Positions 26,211-35,657 are shown, counted from the stretch's first letter. The stretch: DNA of 64,000 bases from Kineococcus gynurae (GCF_050871315.1 NZ_JBJLRE010000023.1); one strand, 5' to 3'. Notes: generated by a model from the sequence alone, not told the origin. Program-made: numbers and translations.

Positions 26211-26962
26211 TGGAATGGATCACGCTCGTCACCTCCTACCTCGGCGACCCGGCGAGCTGGCGCGGGCCCAACGGTCTGGGGCTGCGGCTGGGGGAGCACG
26301 TGGGGCTCTCGCTGCTCGCGATCGTGCTGGCGGTCGTCGTCACCGTGCCGGTCGCGATCCTCCTCGGGCACGTCGGCAAGGGGGGTGGGCTCGCGATCGC
26401 CCTGGGCAACATCGGTCGGGCGGTCCCCGTCCTCGCCCTCATCGCGTTGTTCTTCCTGCTCCCGGCCCCGCTGGGGGCCAACGACGTGTCGGTGGTCCTG
26501 GCGCTGGCGCTCTTCTCGGTCCCCCCGTTGCTGATCAACACCTACGTGGGGATGCGCGGGGTCGACGCCGCCACGGTCGACGCGGCCCGCGGCATGGGGA
26601 TGTCGGCCCGGCAGCTGGTGACCCGGGTCGAGGTCCCGCTGGCCGCCCCGCTGATCTTCACCGGCATCCGGCTGGCCGCCCTGCAGACGATCGCGACCGC
26701 CTCGGTGGCCGGCATCGTCGGGGGGCCCGGGCTGGGGCGCATCGTCAGCGAGGGGTTCACCGTCCAGGACCCGAGCCGCTACCTCTCCGGCGCCCTGCTG
26801 ATCGCCGTCCTCGCCCTCGCGGCCGAGGCCCTGCTGGCGCTGCTGCAGCGTCGGGCGGACCCGGCCCGGCGCTCGCGCGGCCGCCGGGACCGGACGCCGG
26901 ATCCCGACACGCGCCCGGATGCGGATGCCGATGTCGGACCCGTGGGGTCTACTGCCATCTGA
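26210..26962 (+). CDS. Betaine/choline ABC importer permease (second)
   Basis: A 250-residue permease of the OpuCD type. It has about six hydrophobic segments and the EAA loop VDAARGMGMSARQLVTRVEVP near residue 122. It probably forms a heterodimer with the upstream permease. ATG at 26210 overlaps the previous stop (ATGA). The C-terminus ends in a charged Asp/Arg-rich tail (PDPDTRPDADADVGP). The binding-protein gene follows after 86 bases. Confidence 0.88.
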   Translation: MEWITLVTSYLGDPASWRGPNGLGLRLGEHVGLSLLAIVLAVVVTVPVAILLGHVGKGGGLAIALGNIGRAVPVLALIALFFLLPAPLGANDVSVVLALALFSVPPLLINTYVGMRGVDAATVDAARGMGMSARQLVTRVEVPLAAPLIFTGIRLAALQTIATASVAGIVGGPGLGRIVSEGFTVQDPSRYLSGALLIAVLALAAEALLALLQRRADPARRSRGRRDRTPDPDTRPDADADVGPVGSTAI

Positions 26963-27048
26963 CCGAGAGAGCGGCCGCGGGCGGGACCCGTCGGCGGGCC
27001 GCCGGACACGCGTGGGGGCGACCCCACGGGACACAGAAGGTGGCCACC

Positions 27049-28011
27049 ATGCCCCAGCCGCGATCCTTCGGGCGCCGCAGTCTCGCCCTCGCCGCCTCCA
27101 GCCTCCTGCTGGTCGGCGCCTGCTCCAGCCCCGACGAGGTCTCCGCCCCGACGACCACCGGTGCGGGGAGTGGGACCGAGGGCACGGCCCTGGTGGTCGG
27201 CGGGTCCGACGCCTCCGAGATGCAGATCATGCAGAACATCTACGCGGGCCTGTTGGAGGGCGCCGGGTACACGGTCACGATCAAGTCGGCCGGGGAGCGC
27301 GCGGTCTACGCCCCGGCGTTGGAGTCCGGCGAGATCGACGTCGTCCCCGAATACGCCGCGTCGATGGCCGAGTACCTGAACCGGACGGCGAACGGGTCCG
27401 ACGCGGCCCCCATCGCCACCAACGAGGCCTCGACCACCATCCAGGCGATGACCCCGCTGGCCGAGGCCGCCGGGCTGACGGTGCTGACCCCGGCCCAGGC
27501 CCAGAACACCAACGGGTTCTACGTCACCAAGACGTTCTCCGACGACAACGGGGTCACGACGCTGTCCCAGCTCGCCGCCCGCAACCAGCCCGTCGTCCTG
27601 GCCGCGGGCGACGACTGCCGCGAGAACACGTTCTGCCAGCCGGGCCTGGAGCGGGTCTACGGGCTGCAGATCTCCTCGCTCACCGGCGACCCCTACGGCA
27701 GCGCCTCGGCCAAGCAGAAGGTCGTGGACGGGGCCGCGCAGCTGGGCGAGACCGGGACGACCGACGGCACGCTGGACGCGCTGGGCCTGGTCCTGCTCGA
27801 GGACGACAAGAACTTGCAGGCCGCGGACAACCTGGTGCCGATCGTGAACACCGAGAAGGCGTCCGACCCCAAGATCGCCGACGCCCTGAACAAGCTGGCC
27901 CCTGTCCTCACGACCGAGGACCTGGCCGAGCTGAACCTCAAGGTCGACGCCCAGCGCGAGCGCCCGGCCGACGTGGCCAAGGAGTGGCTGGAGGAGAAGG
28001 GCCTGGTCTGA
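27049..28011 (+). CDS. Betaine/choline ABC importer substrate-binding lipoprotein
   Basis: A 320-residue OpuCC/ProX-type binding protein anchored as a lipoprotein: SLLLVGACSSP near residue 20 is the lipobox, followed by a Ser/Thr/Gly linker. The mature domain starts ALVVGGSDASEMQIMQNIYA and contains SGEIDVVPEYAASMAEYLN near 90, as in choline/betaine/carnitine binders. A single pair of cysteines (DDCRENTFC) may form a disulfide. ATG 27049 has an AGAAGG site upstream. Ligand identity within the quaternary-amine group is not resolved. Confidence 0.88.
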   Translation: MPQPRSFGRRSLALAASSLLLVGACSSPDEVSAPTTTGAGSGTEGTALVVGGSDASEMQIMQNIYAGLLEGAGYTVTIKSAGERAVYAPALESGEIDVVPEYAASMAEYLNRTANGSDAAPIATNEASTTIQAMTPLAEAAGLTVLTPAQAQNTNGFYVTKTFSDDNGVTTLSQLAARNQPVVLAAGDDCRENTFCQPGLERVYGLQISSLTGDPYGSASAKQKVVDGAAQLGETGTTDGTLDALGLVLLEDDKNLQAADNLVPIVNTEKASDPKIADALNKLAPVLTTEDLAELNLKVDAQRERPADVAKEWLEEKGLV

Positions 28012-28060
28012 GGGCCGGTCAGCGGGTCGGTCCGCCCCCGGGTGGGGCAGGCTGGGGGGC

Positions 28061-28549
28061 ATGGAACCAGCGGAACCGTTCGCCCCGACCGACGTCCGGT
28101 GGCACGCCGTGTCCCCCCGGCTGGCGACGGTCGAGCGGATCGTGCTCGCGATCGTCTGCGGGGCGGTCACGGTGGTGCTCGTCGTCCTCGCCGCGCTGCT
28201 CACCCCGTGGATCGCCACCGGTCTGGTCGCGGTCGCCGCGTTCTTCGGGTGGCAGTGGTGGTTGGTGGGTCGCCAGGCCCGCGCCTGGGGGTACGCCGAG
28301 CGTGACGACGACCTGCTGGTGCGCAAGGGCATCCTGTTCCGTTCCCTGGTCGTCGTCCCCTACGGACGGCTGCAGTTCGTCGACGTCCAGGCCGGCCCGC
28401 TGGACCGTCGGTTCGGCATCGCCAAGGTGCAGCTGCACACCGCCTCCCCGGCCACCGACGCCCTGATCCCCGGCCTGGTGCCGGAGGAGGCGGCCCGGCT
28501 GCGCGACCGGCTCGCGGCGCGCGGCGAGGCGAGGCTGGCGGGGCTGTGA
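28061..28549 (+). CDS. PH domain-containing membrane protein (YdbS-like)
   Basis: A 162-residue protein with two transmembrane helices (about 26-48 and 50-68) followed by one bacterial PH-2 domain (DDDLLVRKGILFRSLVVVPY, then GRLQFVDVQAGPLDRRFG). It pairs with the following gene, whose start overlaps its stop. The pair corresponds to B. subtilis YdbS/YdbT, whose precise role is unknown. Confidence 0.85.
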   Translation: MEPAEPFAPTDVRWHAVSPRLATVERIVLAIVCGAVTVVLVVLAALLTPWIATGLVAVAAFFGWQWWLVGRQARAWGYAERDDDLLVRKGILFRSLVVVPYGRLQFVDVQAGPLDRRFGIAKVQLHTASPATDALIPGLVPEEAARLRDRLAARGEARLAGL

Positions 28550-30081
28550 GCGAGCTCGACGCCCCGACCCGCGCGGTCCTGGCCGACCAGGGGTGGCGTC
28601 GGCTGCACCGGATCACCCCGGTGCTGAAGGCGTGGAAGGTCCTGGCGGTCGGCCTCGTCCTGCTGGCGCAGCAGGGGCTCGACGACCTCCTCCGGGCGCG
28701 GTTGCCCGGCTGGCTGCTGCTCGTCTCGGTCCTCGGGGGGCTGGTGCTGCTCGCGCTCGTCGGGGCGGGGTGGAGCGCCGTCGCCTGGCGGCGGACGCGC
28801 TACCGGATCGACGACGAGGCGGTGCGCCTCGAGCAGGGGGTCTTCTGGCGCCAGGCCCGCAGCGCCCAGCTCGACCGCCTGCAGGCCGTCGACGTGGTGC
28901 GTCCGCTGCTGGGTCGGATCTTCGGACTGGCCGAGCTCCAGCTCGAGGTCGCCGGGGGTACCGGGAGCCGCATGTCCCTGGCCTACCTCACCGAGGCCGA
29001 GGCCCAGCGGGTGCGCAACGCGTTGCTGGCCGCTGCGGCGGGGGTGCGCGTCGAGGCCGGGCAGGAGGTCCCGGAGGCCCCGCAGCGCGCCGTGGCCGAG
29101 GTCCCGCCGGGTCGGCTGGTGGCCTCGACCCTGGCCAGCGGGTGGACCCTGCTGGCCCTCCTGGTCGTGGCCGGGGCCGTCGTCGCGGTGGTGTGGACCC
29201 GCAGCCTCGCGCCGCTGACCGGGATCGCCGCCCCGGCGATCGGCCTGGTGTCCGTGGTGTGGCAGCGGTTCTCGAACGGTTTCGGTTTCTCCGTCGCGGA
29301 GTCGCCCGACGGGCTGCGGCTGCGCCACGGGCTGCTCACCCAGCGCGCGCAGACCGTCCCGCCGGGGCGGGTGCAGGCGCTGCGGATCTCCCAGCCGCTG
29401 CTCTGGCGACGGGCGGGGTGGTGGACGGTGTCGGTGAACGTGGCCGGTTACGCCGGTTCCGGGTCCTCGGGGGAGGAGGGCACCCGCGGGACGGTGCTCC
29501 TGCCGGTCGGCACGACCGAGGACCTCGGCCGGGTGCTGGCGGTCGTCCTGCCGGGCATCGGTCTCCACGAGGTCGTGCCCGAGTCGGGGGCGGCGGTGGA
29601 CGCCTCGGCTCCCGCGTCGGGAGAGCAGCGGCGCTCGGCGGACGTGCTGCGGGCCGGGTTGCACGGGACCGGCACCGACGGCGGGTTCACCCCCGCCCCG
29701 CGCCCGGCCCGGTGGCTGGACCCGGTCGCCTGGCGGCGCCACGGGTTCCTCGTGACCGACGGGGCCCTGCTGGCCCGCAGCGGTCGGCTCGTGCGGTCCC
29801 TCGTCGTGGTCCCGAACGAGCGCACGCAGTCGCTGGGGCTGCGGCAGGGGCCGGTGCAGCGCCGGCTGGGCCTGGCGAGCTTCCTGCTGCACTCGACCCC
29901 GGGTCCCGTCACCCCGCGGGTGGACCACCTCGACGCGCAGGTGGCCGCCGCGCTGCTGGAGGAGCAGGGGCGCCGGTCGCGGGCGGCCCGGGCCGCGGCG
30001 GGACCGGAGCGCTGGATGCGGTCGCCCCACCGGCCGAGCGTCGCGCCCGCCCCGCCCGGGGACGGGGCGCAGCGGGACTGA
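28546..30081 (+). CDS. PH domain-containing membrane protein (YdbT-like)
   Basis: A 511-residue membrane protein with an N-terminal helix pair (about 30-75) and a second helix pair (about 195-235). Three bacterial PH-2 domains can be seen: RYRIDDEAVRLEQGVFWRQA near 85, RLRHGLLTQRAQTVPPGRVQ near 260 and a last copy VTDGALLARSGRLVRSLVVV near 402. These domains are about 70 residues each and usually occur in multi-copy partners of YdbS-like proteins. GTG 28546 overlaps the previous stop by four bases. Function unknown. Confidence 0.84.
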   Translation: MSELDAPTRAVLADQGWRRLHRITPVLKAWKVLAVGLVLLAQQGLDDLLRARLPGWLLLVSVLGGLVLLALVGAGWSAVAWRRTRYRIDDEAVRLEQGVFWRQARSAQLDRLQAVDVVRPLLGRIFGLAELQLEVAGGTGSRMSLAYLTEAEAQRVRNALLAAAAGVRVEAGQEVPEAPQRAVAEVPPGRLVASTLASGWTLLALLVVAGAVVAVVWTRSLAPLTGIAAPAIGLVSVVWQRFSNGFGFSVAESPDGLRLRHGLLTQRAQTVPPGRVQALRISQPLLWRRAGWWTVSVNVAGYAGSGSSGEEGTRGTVLLPVGTTEDLGRVLAVVLPGIGLHEVVPESGAAVDASAPASGEQRRSADVLRAGLHGTGTDGGFTPAPRPARWLDPVAWRRHGFLVTDGALLARSGRLVRSLVVVPNERTQSLGLRQGPVQRRLGLASFLLHSTPGPVTPRVDHLDAQVAAALLEEQGRRSRAARAAAGPERWMRSPHRPSVAPAPPGDGAQRD

Positions 30082-30084
30082 CGG

Positions 30085-30249
30085 TCAGCGCGGCGGGTTC
30101 TTCTTGAACCGCTTCTGCACCTGGGCGAGACCGGAGTCGATCTTGCGCCGGGTGTTGGGGTCGCTGGCCATCTGCTGGGCCTTGCGGGTGACCTGACCGG
30201 CCACCTTCTGGCCCTTCGGGGAGTTGAGGAACGACGTCAGTTTGCCCAT
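30085..30249 (-). CDS. Small conserved-looking basic protein, 54 aa
   Basis: A short reverse gene encoding a basic, helical 54-residue protein (MGKLTSFLNSPKGQKVAGQV at the start, RFKKNPPR at the end). An in-frame GTG at 30261 would give 58 residues starting MANLMGKL and lies eight bases after the methyltransferase stop, which suggests a shared operon. Codon third positions are G/C as in neighbouring genes. The N-terminal LNSPKGQK pattern resembles small basic proteins I associate with actinobacterial genomes, but I know no function. The forward PH-domain gene ends three bases before its stop. Confidence 0.65.
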   Translation of the reverse strand: MGKLTSFLNSPKGQKVAGQVTRKAQQMASDPNTRRKIDSGLAQVQKRFKKNPPR

Positions 30250-30268
30250 GAGGTTCGCCACGGCCCGA

Positions 30269-31006
30269 TCAACGCCCCTCGTCCCCGTCCGGTTCCCGGC
30301 GCAGCACGAGGGCGACGTCGGTGACCGCGAAGAGGAATTCCCCGGCCTGGGCGGCCGAACGCAGGTCCTCGACCCACCCGGCGGCCCGCGCGGCCAGACG
30401 GGTGTCGTCGCGGACGGCGGCGAGGATGCCGGTCGCGACCTTCCAGGCCACCGAGCCCTCGTCGAAGCGCCGGTGCGGGTCGGCCCAGGAGTGCACGGCC
30501 TCGAGGCGGAAGGCGCTGCGGGCCGCGTGCCGCAGCAGCTTGCGGCCGGCGAACCCGTCGACCCGGACCCCCGCCTGCGGCGGCGCGGCGACGAACCGGT
30601 CCAGCAGCTCGCGGGTCAGGCTGTCGTCCCCGGCGGTGAACAACGCGGTGTCCCAGTCGGAATGGGTCAGGACCGCGACCCCGCCCGGGCGCAGCACGCG
30701 GTGCATCTCGCCCAGGTGCGCGTCCACCCCGTCGTCGTCGAGGTGCTCCAGCACGTTGACCGAGACGGCGACGTCGGCGCCGCCGTCGGCCAGGGGGAGC
30801 GACTCCAGCGGGGAGATGTGCGCCCGCACCCGGGGGTCCAGGAGCAGGTCGTCGTCGAGGACCGAACCCGCGTCGACCGCGTGCACGGTCCCGGCGCCGG
30901 CCGCCAGGAGGGCGCGCGTGCTGCGACCGCTGCCGCAGCCGAGGTCGACGGCGACGGCACCGGCGGCCGGGGCCGCGAGCGCCGCGACGTTGTCGAAACG
31001 TCCCAC
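30269..31006 (-). CDS. Class I SAM-dependent methyltransferase
   Basis: A 245-residue soluble methyltransferase. Motif I VDLGCGSGRSTRAL near residue 20, the acidic residue after beta-2 in VHAVDAG near 43, VSVNVLEHLDDDG near 82 and RVLRPGGVAVLTHSDWD near 103 are the Methyltransf_11/25 pattern. The acceptor is unknown. It lies just before the polysaccharide locus but on the other strand, with a 54-residue protein gene directly downstream. Confidence 0.85.
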   Translation of the reverse strand: MGRFDNVAALAAPAAGAVAVDLGCGSGRSTRALLAAGAGTVHAVDAGSVLDDDLLLDPRVRAHISPLESLPLADGGADVAVSVNVLEHLDDDGVDAHLGEMHRVLRPGGVAVLTHSDWDTALFTAGDDSLTRELLDRFVAAPPQAGVRVDGFAGRKLLRHAARSAFRLEAVHSWADPHRRFDEGSVAWKVATGILAAVRDDTRLAARAAGWVEDLRSAAQAGEFLFAVTDVALVLRREPDGDEGR

Positions 31007-31234
31007 GTCACGGACCTTAGGGCCTGCCCGGACCGACGCCTCGGCGAGGCGCGGCTCAGGGACCTCTCAGCGCCCGGGGCGCACCCTGGGAACCGATCGG
31101 TCCGACCGGTCGTCCGTCGGGGTGACCGGACCCTGACGCGGCGAGAGGGTTTCGGGGAACCGGCCTACGCTGGGGCCCGTCGGCTCCGCGGGGGTGGACC
31201 GGTCGACGACGTGATGACAGGGGAGGACGACCCG

Positions 31235-32401
31235 GTGGTGGACACGACTCAGAGCGCCCAGGCGCAGCCGGCGCCCGAGCCGCCGCGGCGGCCCCGCGGC
31301 CCGGGCCGGCGCTGGCTGATCGGTGCCGGCGCAGCGGTGGTGGCGGGCGGTGCCGGGGTGGCCTGGTGGGCCTCCGACCGCGACGGACGGCCGACGGCCT
31401 CCCCGTCCACGGGTCCGGGGGCGACCGGGTCGACGGGGGAGTGGGCCCCTCGCGAGCCCGCCGACGCCGTGGACCTGGACAGCAAGTGGATCGGGACCTA
31501 CCGCAGCCACGACGTGGTCGACCTGGAGCAGTTCGGCGACTTCGTCTCCCAGCCCGTCGCGGTCGGGGTGGTCTTCACCTCCCAGACCGACTGGCACGAC
31601 CTGACCCACCCGTGGTTCGCCAACGACGCCCCCGAGGGGCAGGACTGGGGCGCGTGGGTCCGGGAGGCCCCGGACAGCCGCAAGCTCAGCATCGCGGTGC
31701 ACCTGGCCCCCGAGGACCCCGACGACGACTGGCGCGAGCGCGGCGCCGCGGGCGAGTACGACTCCTACTGGGTGGACCTGGGCGAGAACCTGGTCTCGCT
31801 GGGGCTCGGCTCCTCGATCCTGCGCCTCGGCTGGGAGATGAACGGCACCTGGTACGAGAACCACTACGTGGGGGAGTCCGAGGAGCAGCGGGAGGCCTGG
31901 AAGGCCTACTTCCGCCGGATCGTGCGGGCCGTCGAGGTGCCCGGCTCCGACTTCGAGATCGACTTCTGCATCGCCGAGGGGCCGCAGAACTCCGTCGACA
32001 TCTCCGAGCTCTACCCCGGCGACGAGTACGTCGACATCATCGGGGTCGACGTCTACGACTCCTACATCGCGCCGATCGACCCGGACGCCCGGTGGCAGGC
32101 CAAGGGCGAGAAGATGAACAGCGTCGCCGAGGTGGTGCGCTTCGCCGCCGAGCGCAACAAGCCGCTGAGCTTCCCGGAATGGGCGATGGTCGCCGAGGGC
32201 GACACCCAGGGCGGCGGCGACAGCCCCGAGTTCATCGACCAGATGGCCGACGTCATCGCCGGCAACCCGGTCCGCTACCAGGCCTACTTCGACGTCCCGG
32301 ACGGCGGGGTGGGCATGACCCTGAGCGACGCCCCGCGCGGCGCGGCCGCCTTCCGGGAGCGCTTCGGGCCCGGCGGCGACGCCGCGCCCACGGACGCCTG
32401 A
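31235..32401 (+). CDS. Membrane-anchored GH26-like glycoside hydrolase
   Basis: A 388-residue protein with a proline/arginine-rich cytoplasmic N-terminus, one transmembrane anchor (WLIGAGAAVVAGGAGVAWWA) and a Thr/Ser/Gly linker. The catalytic domain is related to GH26 beta-mannanases. The acid/base glutamate is E201 in LGWEMNGTWYENHY and the nucleophile E315 in LSFPEWAM; both are present, so activity is expected. GTG 31235 is favoured by a GGGGAGG site eight bases upstream; ATG 31214 is an alternative. It opens the polysaccharide locus, so it may trim or release the polymer made there. Substrate unproven. Confidence 0.8.
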   Translation: MVDTTQSAQAQPAPEPPRRPRGPGRRWLIGAGAAVVAGGAGVAWWASDRDGRPTASPSTGPGATGSTGEWAPREPADAVDLDSKWIGTYRSHDVVDLEQFGDFVSQPVAVGVVFTSQTDWHDLTHPWFANDAPEGQDWGAWVREAPDSRKLSIAVHLAPEDPDDDWRERGAAGEYDSYWVDLGENLVSLGLGSSILRLGWEMNGTWYENHYVGESEEQREAWKAYFRRIVRAVEVPGSDFEIDFCIAEGPQNSVDISELYPGDEYVDIIGVDVYDSYIAPIDPDARWQAKGEKMNSVAEVVRFAAERNKPLSFPEWAMVAEGDTQGGGDSPEFIDQMADVIAGNPVRYQAYFDVPDGGVGMTLSDAPRGAAAFRERFGPGGDAAPTDA

Positions 32402-32407
32402 CGCTGC

Positions 32408-33823
32408 TCAGCGGGCCCGGGAGCGTCCCGGGTCGACGCCGTTGGGCGAGGCGGGGGTGACGGTGACCCCGGTCGCCGCCGCCCCCGCGTCCACGGGGGC
32501 GGTCGGCGCCGCCCGCATCGCCTCGCGCCGCTCGTCGTCGAGCACCTGCTCGAAGCGGTGGCCGATGAACATCGAGATGAGCGGCACGAAGACGTAGAGC
32601 ACCTGCGGCTGCAGGAGGCTGCCGGTCAGCAGGGCGCTGCCGAAGACCGCCGACCAGCCGAGCGTCGGCGAGGGGCAGCGGCGCACCCAGACGAGGGCCA
32701 CGAAGACGCAGAACAGCACGGCCGCGGGGATCCCGTACTCGAGGACGAGTTTCGCGACCCCGGAGAAGTTGATGGGCAGTTTCGTCAGCTCGAGGATCTG
32801 GTTGGCCAGGGCGTCGGCGAACCCCGCCCCCTTGCCGAGCAGCATCGTCACGGGCTGCTCCGACCAGATCCGGCCGATCTCCTCGTAGGGCAGGACGAAG
32901 CGCAGGTTGCCGCTGGAGTTCGTCGACGACGTCTCGGTGGAGCGCTTCAGGAAGATCTGACCGAACGGCGACAGCAGCACCGCGACGCCGACGACGACGG
33001 CCGCGACGACGATGCGCAGCGTCCACAGCCCGCCCCGGCGCAGCGCCAGCACGCCCATCCCGAAGACGGCGAACAGCAGGCCCGTCCCCGAGATGGTGCA
33101 GGCCAGCGCCGCGGCCAGGACCAGGCCGCGCACGACGCCGCCCCGGCGGACCAGCACGCTGAGCAGGGCGACCGCGAGGAACTGCGCGAAGATCGAGGGC
33201 TCGTTGAAGAAGAACCCGTTCGCCTTGATGATCGGCGATCCGTACTCGACCGGGTACGACGTGTTGTAACCGGTGAACAGGAAGTTCTCCGGGACGACCG
33301 AGAGCACGTAGTCCTGGTAGGTCCAGACGCCGAGGGCCTGGGTCAGGGTCTGCAGGATCCCCAGGGCGCCGAAGAAGACCATGAGGGACTCGAACCGGCG
33401 CAGCACGCGCGGGTAGAGGTGCCACCGTTCCGGGTGCAGCCGGATCGCGAAGGCGACCCAGATCACCGGCAGGTACAGCAGCGACGTCAGGCTGCCGGAG
33501 CGGTTCAGCAGGAGCGCGAGACCCGCTGCGAGAGAACAGACCGCGACCGCGACGAGGAACCAGCGGGTCGCGGCCGGATTCTCCACCGCGTCGCCCTGGT
33601 ACAGCAGGTAGGCGAGTCCGAGCAGCACGATCGGGACCGACAGCGACAACAACGGCCCGAGCGGCACGACGAATCGCTGCAGGAACGTGACCGAGATCAA
33701 ACAGATCGTGACGACGGCCATGACGCGCCGGTCGGCGATGGAGTTGCTGGCCGCGGCCAGGAGCATCCGCGACTTCGCGGGGGCCTCGTCGGGCGTCGTC
33801 GCAGATGGTGCGGCAGGCGTCAC
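32408..33823 (-). CDS. O-antigen ligase/polymerase-like membrane protein (Wzy-like)
   Basis: A 471-residue integral membrane protein with about ten to twelve hydrophobic segments and a large extracytoplasmic loop containing FLFTGYNTSYPVEYG and FFFNEPSIFAQ. This overall pattern, with a short motif around NSSGNLRF and GKGAGFAD, is that of Wzy polymerases and O-antigen ligase-fold proteins. These join lipid-linked repeat units outside the membrane. Identification rests on topology and locus, as Wzy sequences diverge strongly. GTG 33823 has a GAGGAG site upstream. It is divergent from the Wzz-like gene. Confidence 0.72.
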   Translation of the reverse strand: MTPAAPSATTPDEAPAKSRMLLAAASNSIADRRVMAVVTICLISVTFLQRFVVPLGPLLSLSVPIVLLGLAYLLYQGDAVENPAATRWFLVAVAVCSLAAGLALLLNRSGSLTSLLYLPVIWVAFAIRLHPERWHLYPRVLRRFESLMVFFGALGILQTLTQALGVWTYQDYVLSVVPENFLFTGYNTSYPVEYGSPIIKANGFFFNEPSIFAQFLAVALLSVLVRRGGVVRGLVLAAALACTISGTGLLFAVFGMGVLALRRGGLWTLRIVVAAVVVGVAVLLSPFGQIFLKRSTETSSTNSSGNLRFVLPYEEIGRIWSEQPVTMLLGKGAGFADALANQILELTKLPINFSGVAKLVLEYGIPAAVLFCVFVALVWVRRCPSPTLGWSAVFGSALLTGSLLQPQVLYVFVPLISMFIGHRFEQVLDDERREAMRAAPTAPVDAGAAATGVTVTPASPNGVDPGRSRAR

Positions 33824-34157
33824 AACAGCTCCTCGCGGCGGTTCATGGAGATCGGGTGAAGGCCCGGGACAGGGCCGTAAGAACGGTCACGGTCGGTCGG
33901 ACGGACGGACCTTCCTGTGTCATGGTAGGCGCGCCGGGATGCGTCGGGGGGCGTCATCGTGGGTCGTAGGGCCGTCGGGGGGCGGTGGACGACCGCACCA
34001 CACGTCCGGCCCAACGCGTCGTTGCTCCACGGGGGTGGCGGTCTGGGCCGGCCGGGTGCAAGCACGGTACGCGGCGCGACGGCGATGGAAGGATGACGGC
34101 GCAGAACGGTGGCGAAGCGCCGCCCGCCGGGAACACCGGCCGATCAGGAGGAGATTC
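33824..34157. promoter_or_regulatory. Divergent regulatory region, wzy-like / wzz-like
   Basis: A 334-base gap between divergent genes must hold both promoters. I see short direct repeats around GGTCGGTCGGACGGACGG (about 33893-33910) and a clear AGGAGG site at 34146-34151 for the forward gene. No convincing -35/-10 pair stands out, and no small gene is apparent. Confidence 0.4.
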
Positions 34158-35642
34158 GTGGCGGCGACACCGGAAGTATCCGCGCAACGCAATGGGGTCA
34201 GCGCCTGGGGGGCGGTCCTCCGGCACAAGTGGACGGTGCTGGCGGTCGGGATCGTCATGGCCGTCCTCGGCTGGTTCGCCGCCGGGCAGCTGCTCACCCC
34301 GACCTACTCGGCCACCGCGACGATCACCCTCAGCAAGGACCGGCCGTTCGACCCGTCCGCCGCCAGCAACGGGGGGAACTCCGCGCAGCTGGGTGACTCC
34401 ACCCAGTGGGCGGCGCTGCAGGCCGCGGTCGTGCAGTCCAGCGTCGTGCTCGAGGCCGCGCAGGCCGCGACCGCCGACCCGGCCGTGCCGGTCGACGCCC
34501 GCGAGGACCTCAAGGACCTGCTGACGATCACCGCCTCGACCGAGACGAACCAGATCACCGTCACCGCCACCGGGACCACGGCCGCCGACGCCGCGCAGAC
34601 CGCGAACGCCATCGCGACGGCGTACCAGACCACCGCCCAGGCGACCGTCGACGCCCGGGTCGCGGCGGCGCTGGCCGCCGTCGACACCGTTGACGCCCGG
34701 GCGAGCATCAACCTCTCGGCCGTGACCTACGGCTCCGGCGTCGCCAGCATCGACCTCGCCGACCCGCCCACCGCGGCCTCCGCGCCCTACCCGTGGCAGA
34801 TCGCCGTCGTCGGCGGCCTGGTCGGGCTGCTGCTGGCCGGCGGCGCGGTCGTCTGGGGCGCCCACCTCAAGCAGCGGGTGACCGCGGCCCCGCTGACCGG
34901 GGTCGCCGAGCTCGCCCGCTGGTCCTCGCTGCCCTCGGGTCGTTCGTTGTCCGACCCGCTGAGCGCCGCCAGCCGCAGCGCCGGGGTCGTGCTGGTCGGT
35001 CTGCAGCACCTCGGGCACCTGCGTACCCCCCGGCTGGAGGTGGCCAGCGTGCTGGTCACCGCGACCAGCGGCAGTGCGGGCGCCCTGGCCACCGGGCTGG
35101 CGGCCTCCGCCGCCCGTGCCGGTCGGCGCGTGGTGCTGGTCGACGCCGACGAGGCCGGCAGCCGGTTGGCCGCCCTCGGCGCCCCCGTCTCCTCCCGCCG
35201 TTCGGTGGCCCTGCCCGAGGGTCGCTGGAACGAGGAGGTCCGGCCCTGGGTCATCGGCGGCGGTGCCATCGTCGGCGTGCTGCCCCTGGACGCCCGTTCG
35301 CTGCAGCCCCACGTCGTCGGCGCCGGCATCCGGCAGCTCGTCGAGGCCGGTCACCTGGTCATCTTCGTGGGCGGGGCGGTGACCTCCAGCCCGGTCGCGT
35401 TCGCCGTCGCGGGCGAGGTCGACGCGGTGCTGGTCCAGGTCGAGGCCGATCCCCGCGCCCAGACGGTCAGCACGACGATGGCGCAGCTGTCCATCGCGGC
35501 CCCGGCCGTCGTCGCCCAGGTCGTCGTGCGGGACCCCTCCGGCTCCAGCGGCGAGGTCCGCAGCGCCGAACCCCGCCCGACCGGTGCGCACAGCCGCTCC
35601 GAGAACGCGCGCGGTCGTACGGAACAGCTGCACCAGGGCTGA
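34158..35642 (+). CDS. Wzz/chain-length determinant with degenerate kinase-like domain
   Basis: A 494-residue protein with the Wzz layout: a transmembrane helix (about 28-46), a long extracytoplasmic region rich in Ala/Thr helices (about 47-210) and a second helix (about 216-235). The C-terminal cytoplasmic domain resembles a bacterial tyrosine kinase fold. It keeps a VVLVDADEAG strand near 327, but the expected P-loop is replaced by TATSGSAGALATGL, lacking the lysine. No tyrosine cluster is seen at the C-terminus. It is therefore likely a non-catalytic regulator of chain length or export. GTG 34158 follows AGGAGG by six bases. A strong hairpin follows the stop. Confidence 0.78.
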   Translation: MAATPEVSAQRNGVSAWGAVLRHKWTVLAVGIVMAVLGWFAAGQLLTPTYSATATITLSKDRPFDPSAASNGGNSAQLGDSTQWAALQAAVVQSSVVLEAAQAATADPAVPVDAREDLKDLLTITASTETNQITVTATGTTAADAAQTANAIATAYQTTAQATVDARVAAALAAVDTVDARASINLSAVTYGSGVASIDLADPPTAASAPYPWQIAVVGGLVGLLLAGGAVVWGAHLKQRVTAAPLTGVAELARWSSLPSGRSLSDPLSAASRSAGVVLVGLQHLGHLRTPRLEVASVLVTATSGSAGALATGLAASAARAGRRVVLVDADEAGSRLAALGAPVSSRRSVALPEGRWNEEVRPWVIGGGAIVGVLPLDARSLQPHVVGAGIRQLVEAGHLVIFVGGAVTSSPVAFAVAGEVDAVLVQVEADPRAQTVSTTMAQLSIAAPAVVAQVVVRDPSGSSGEVRSAEPRPTGAHSRSENARGRTEQLHQG

Positions 35643-35657
35643 TCCCACCCGCGTCCC

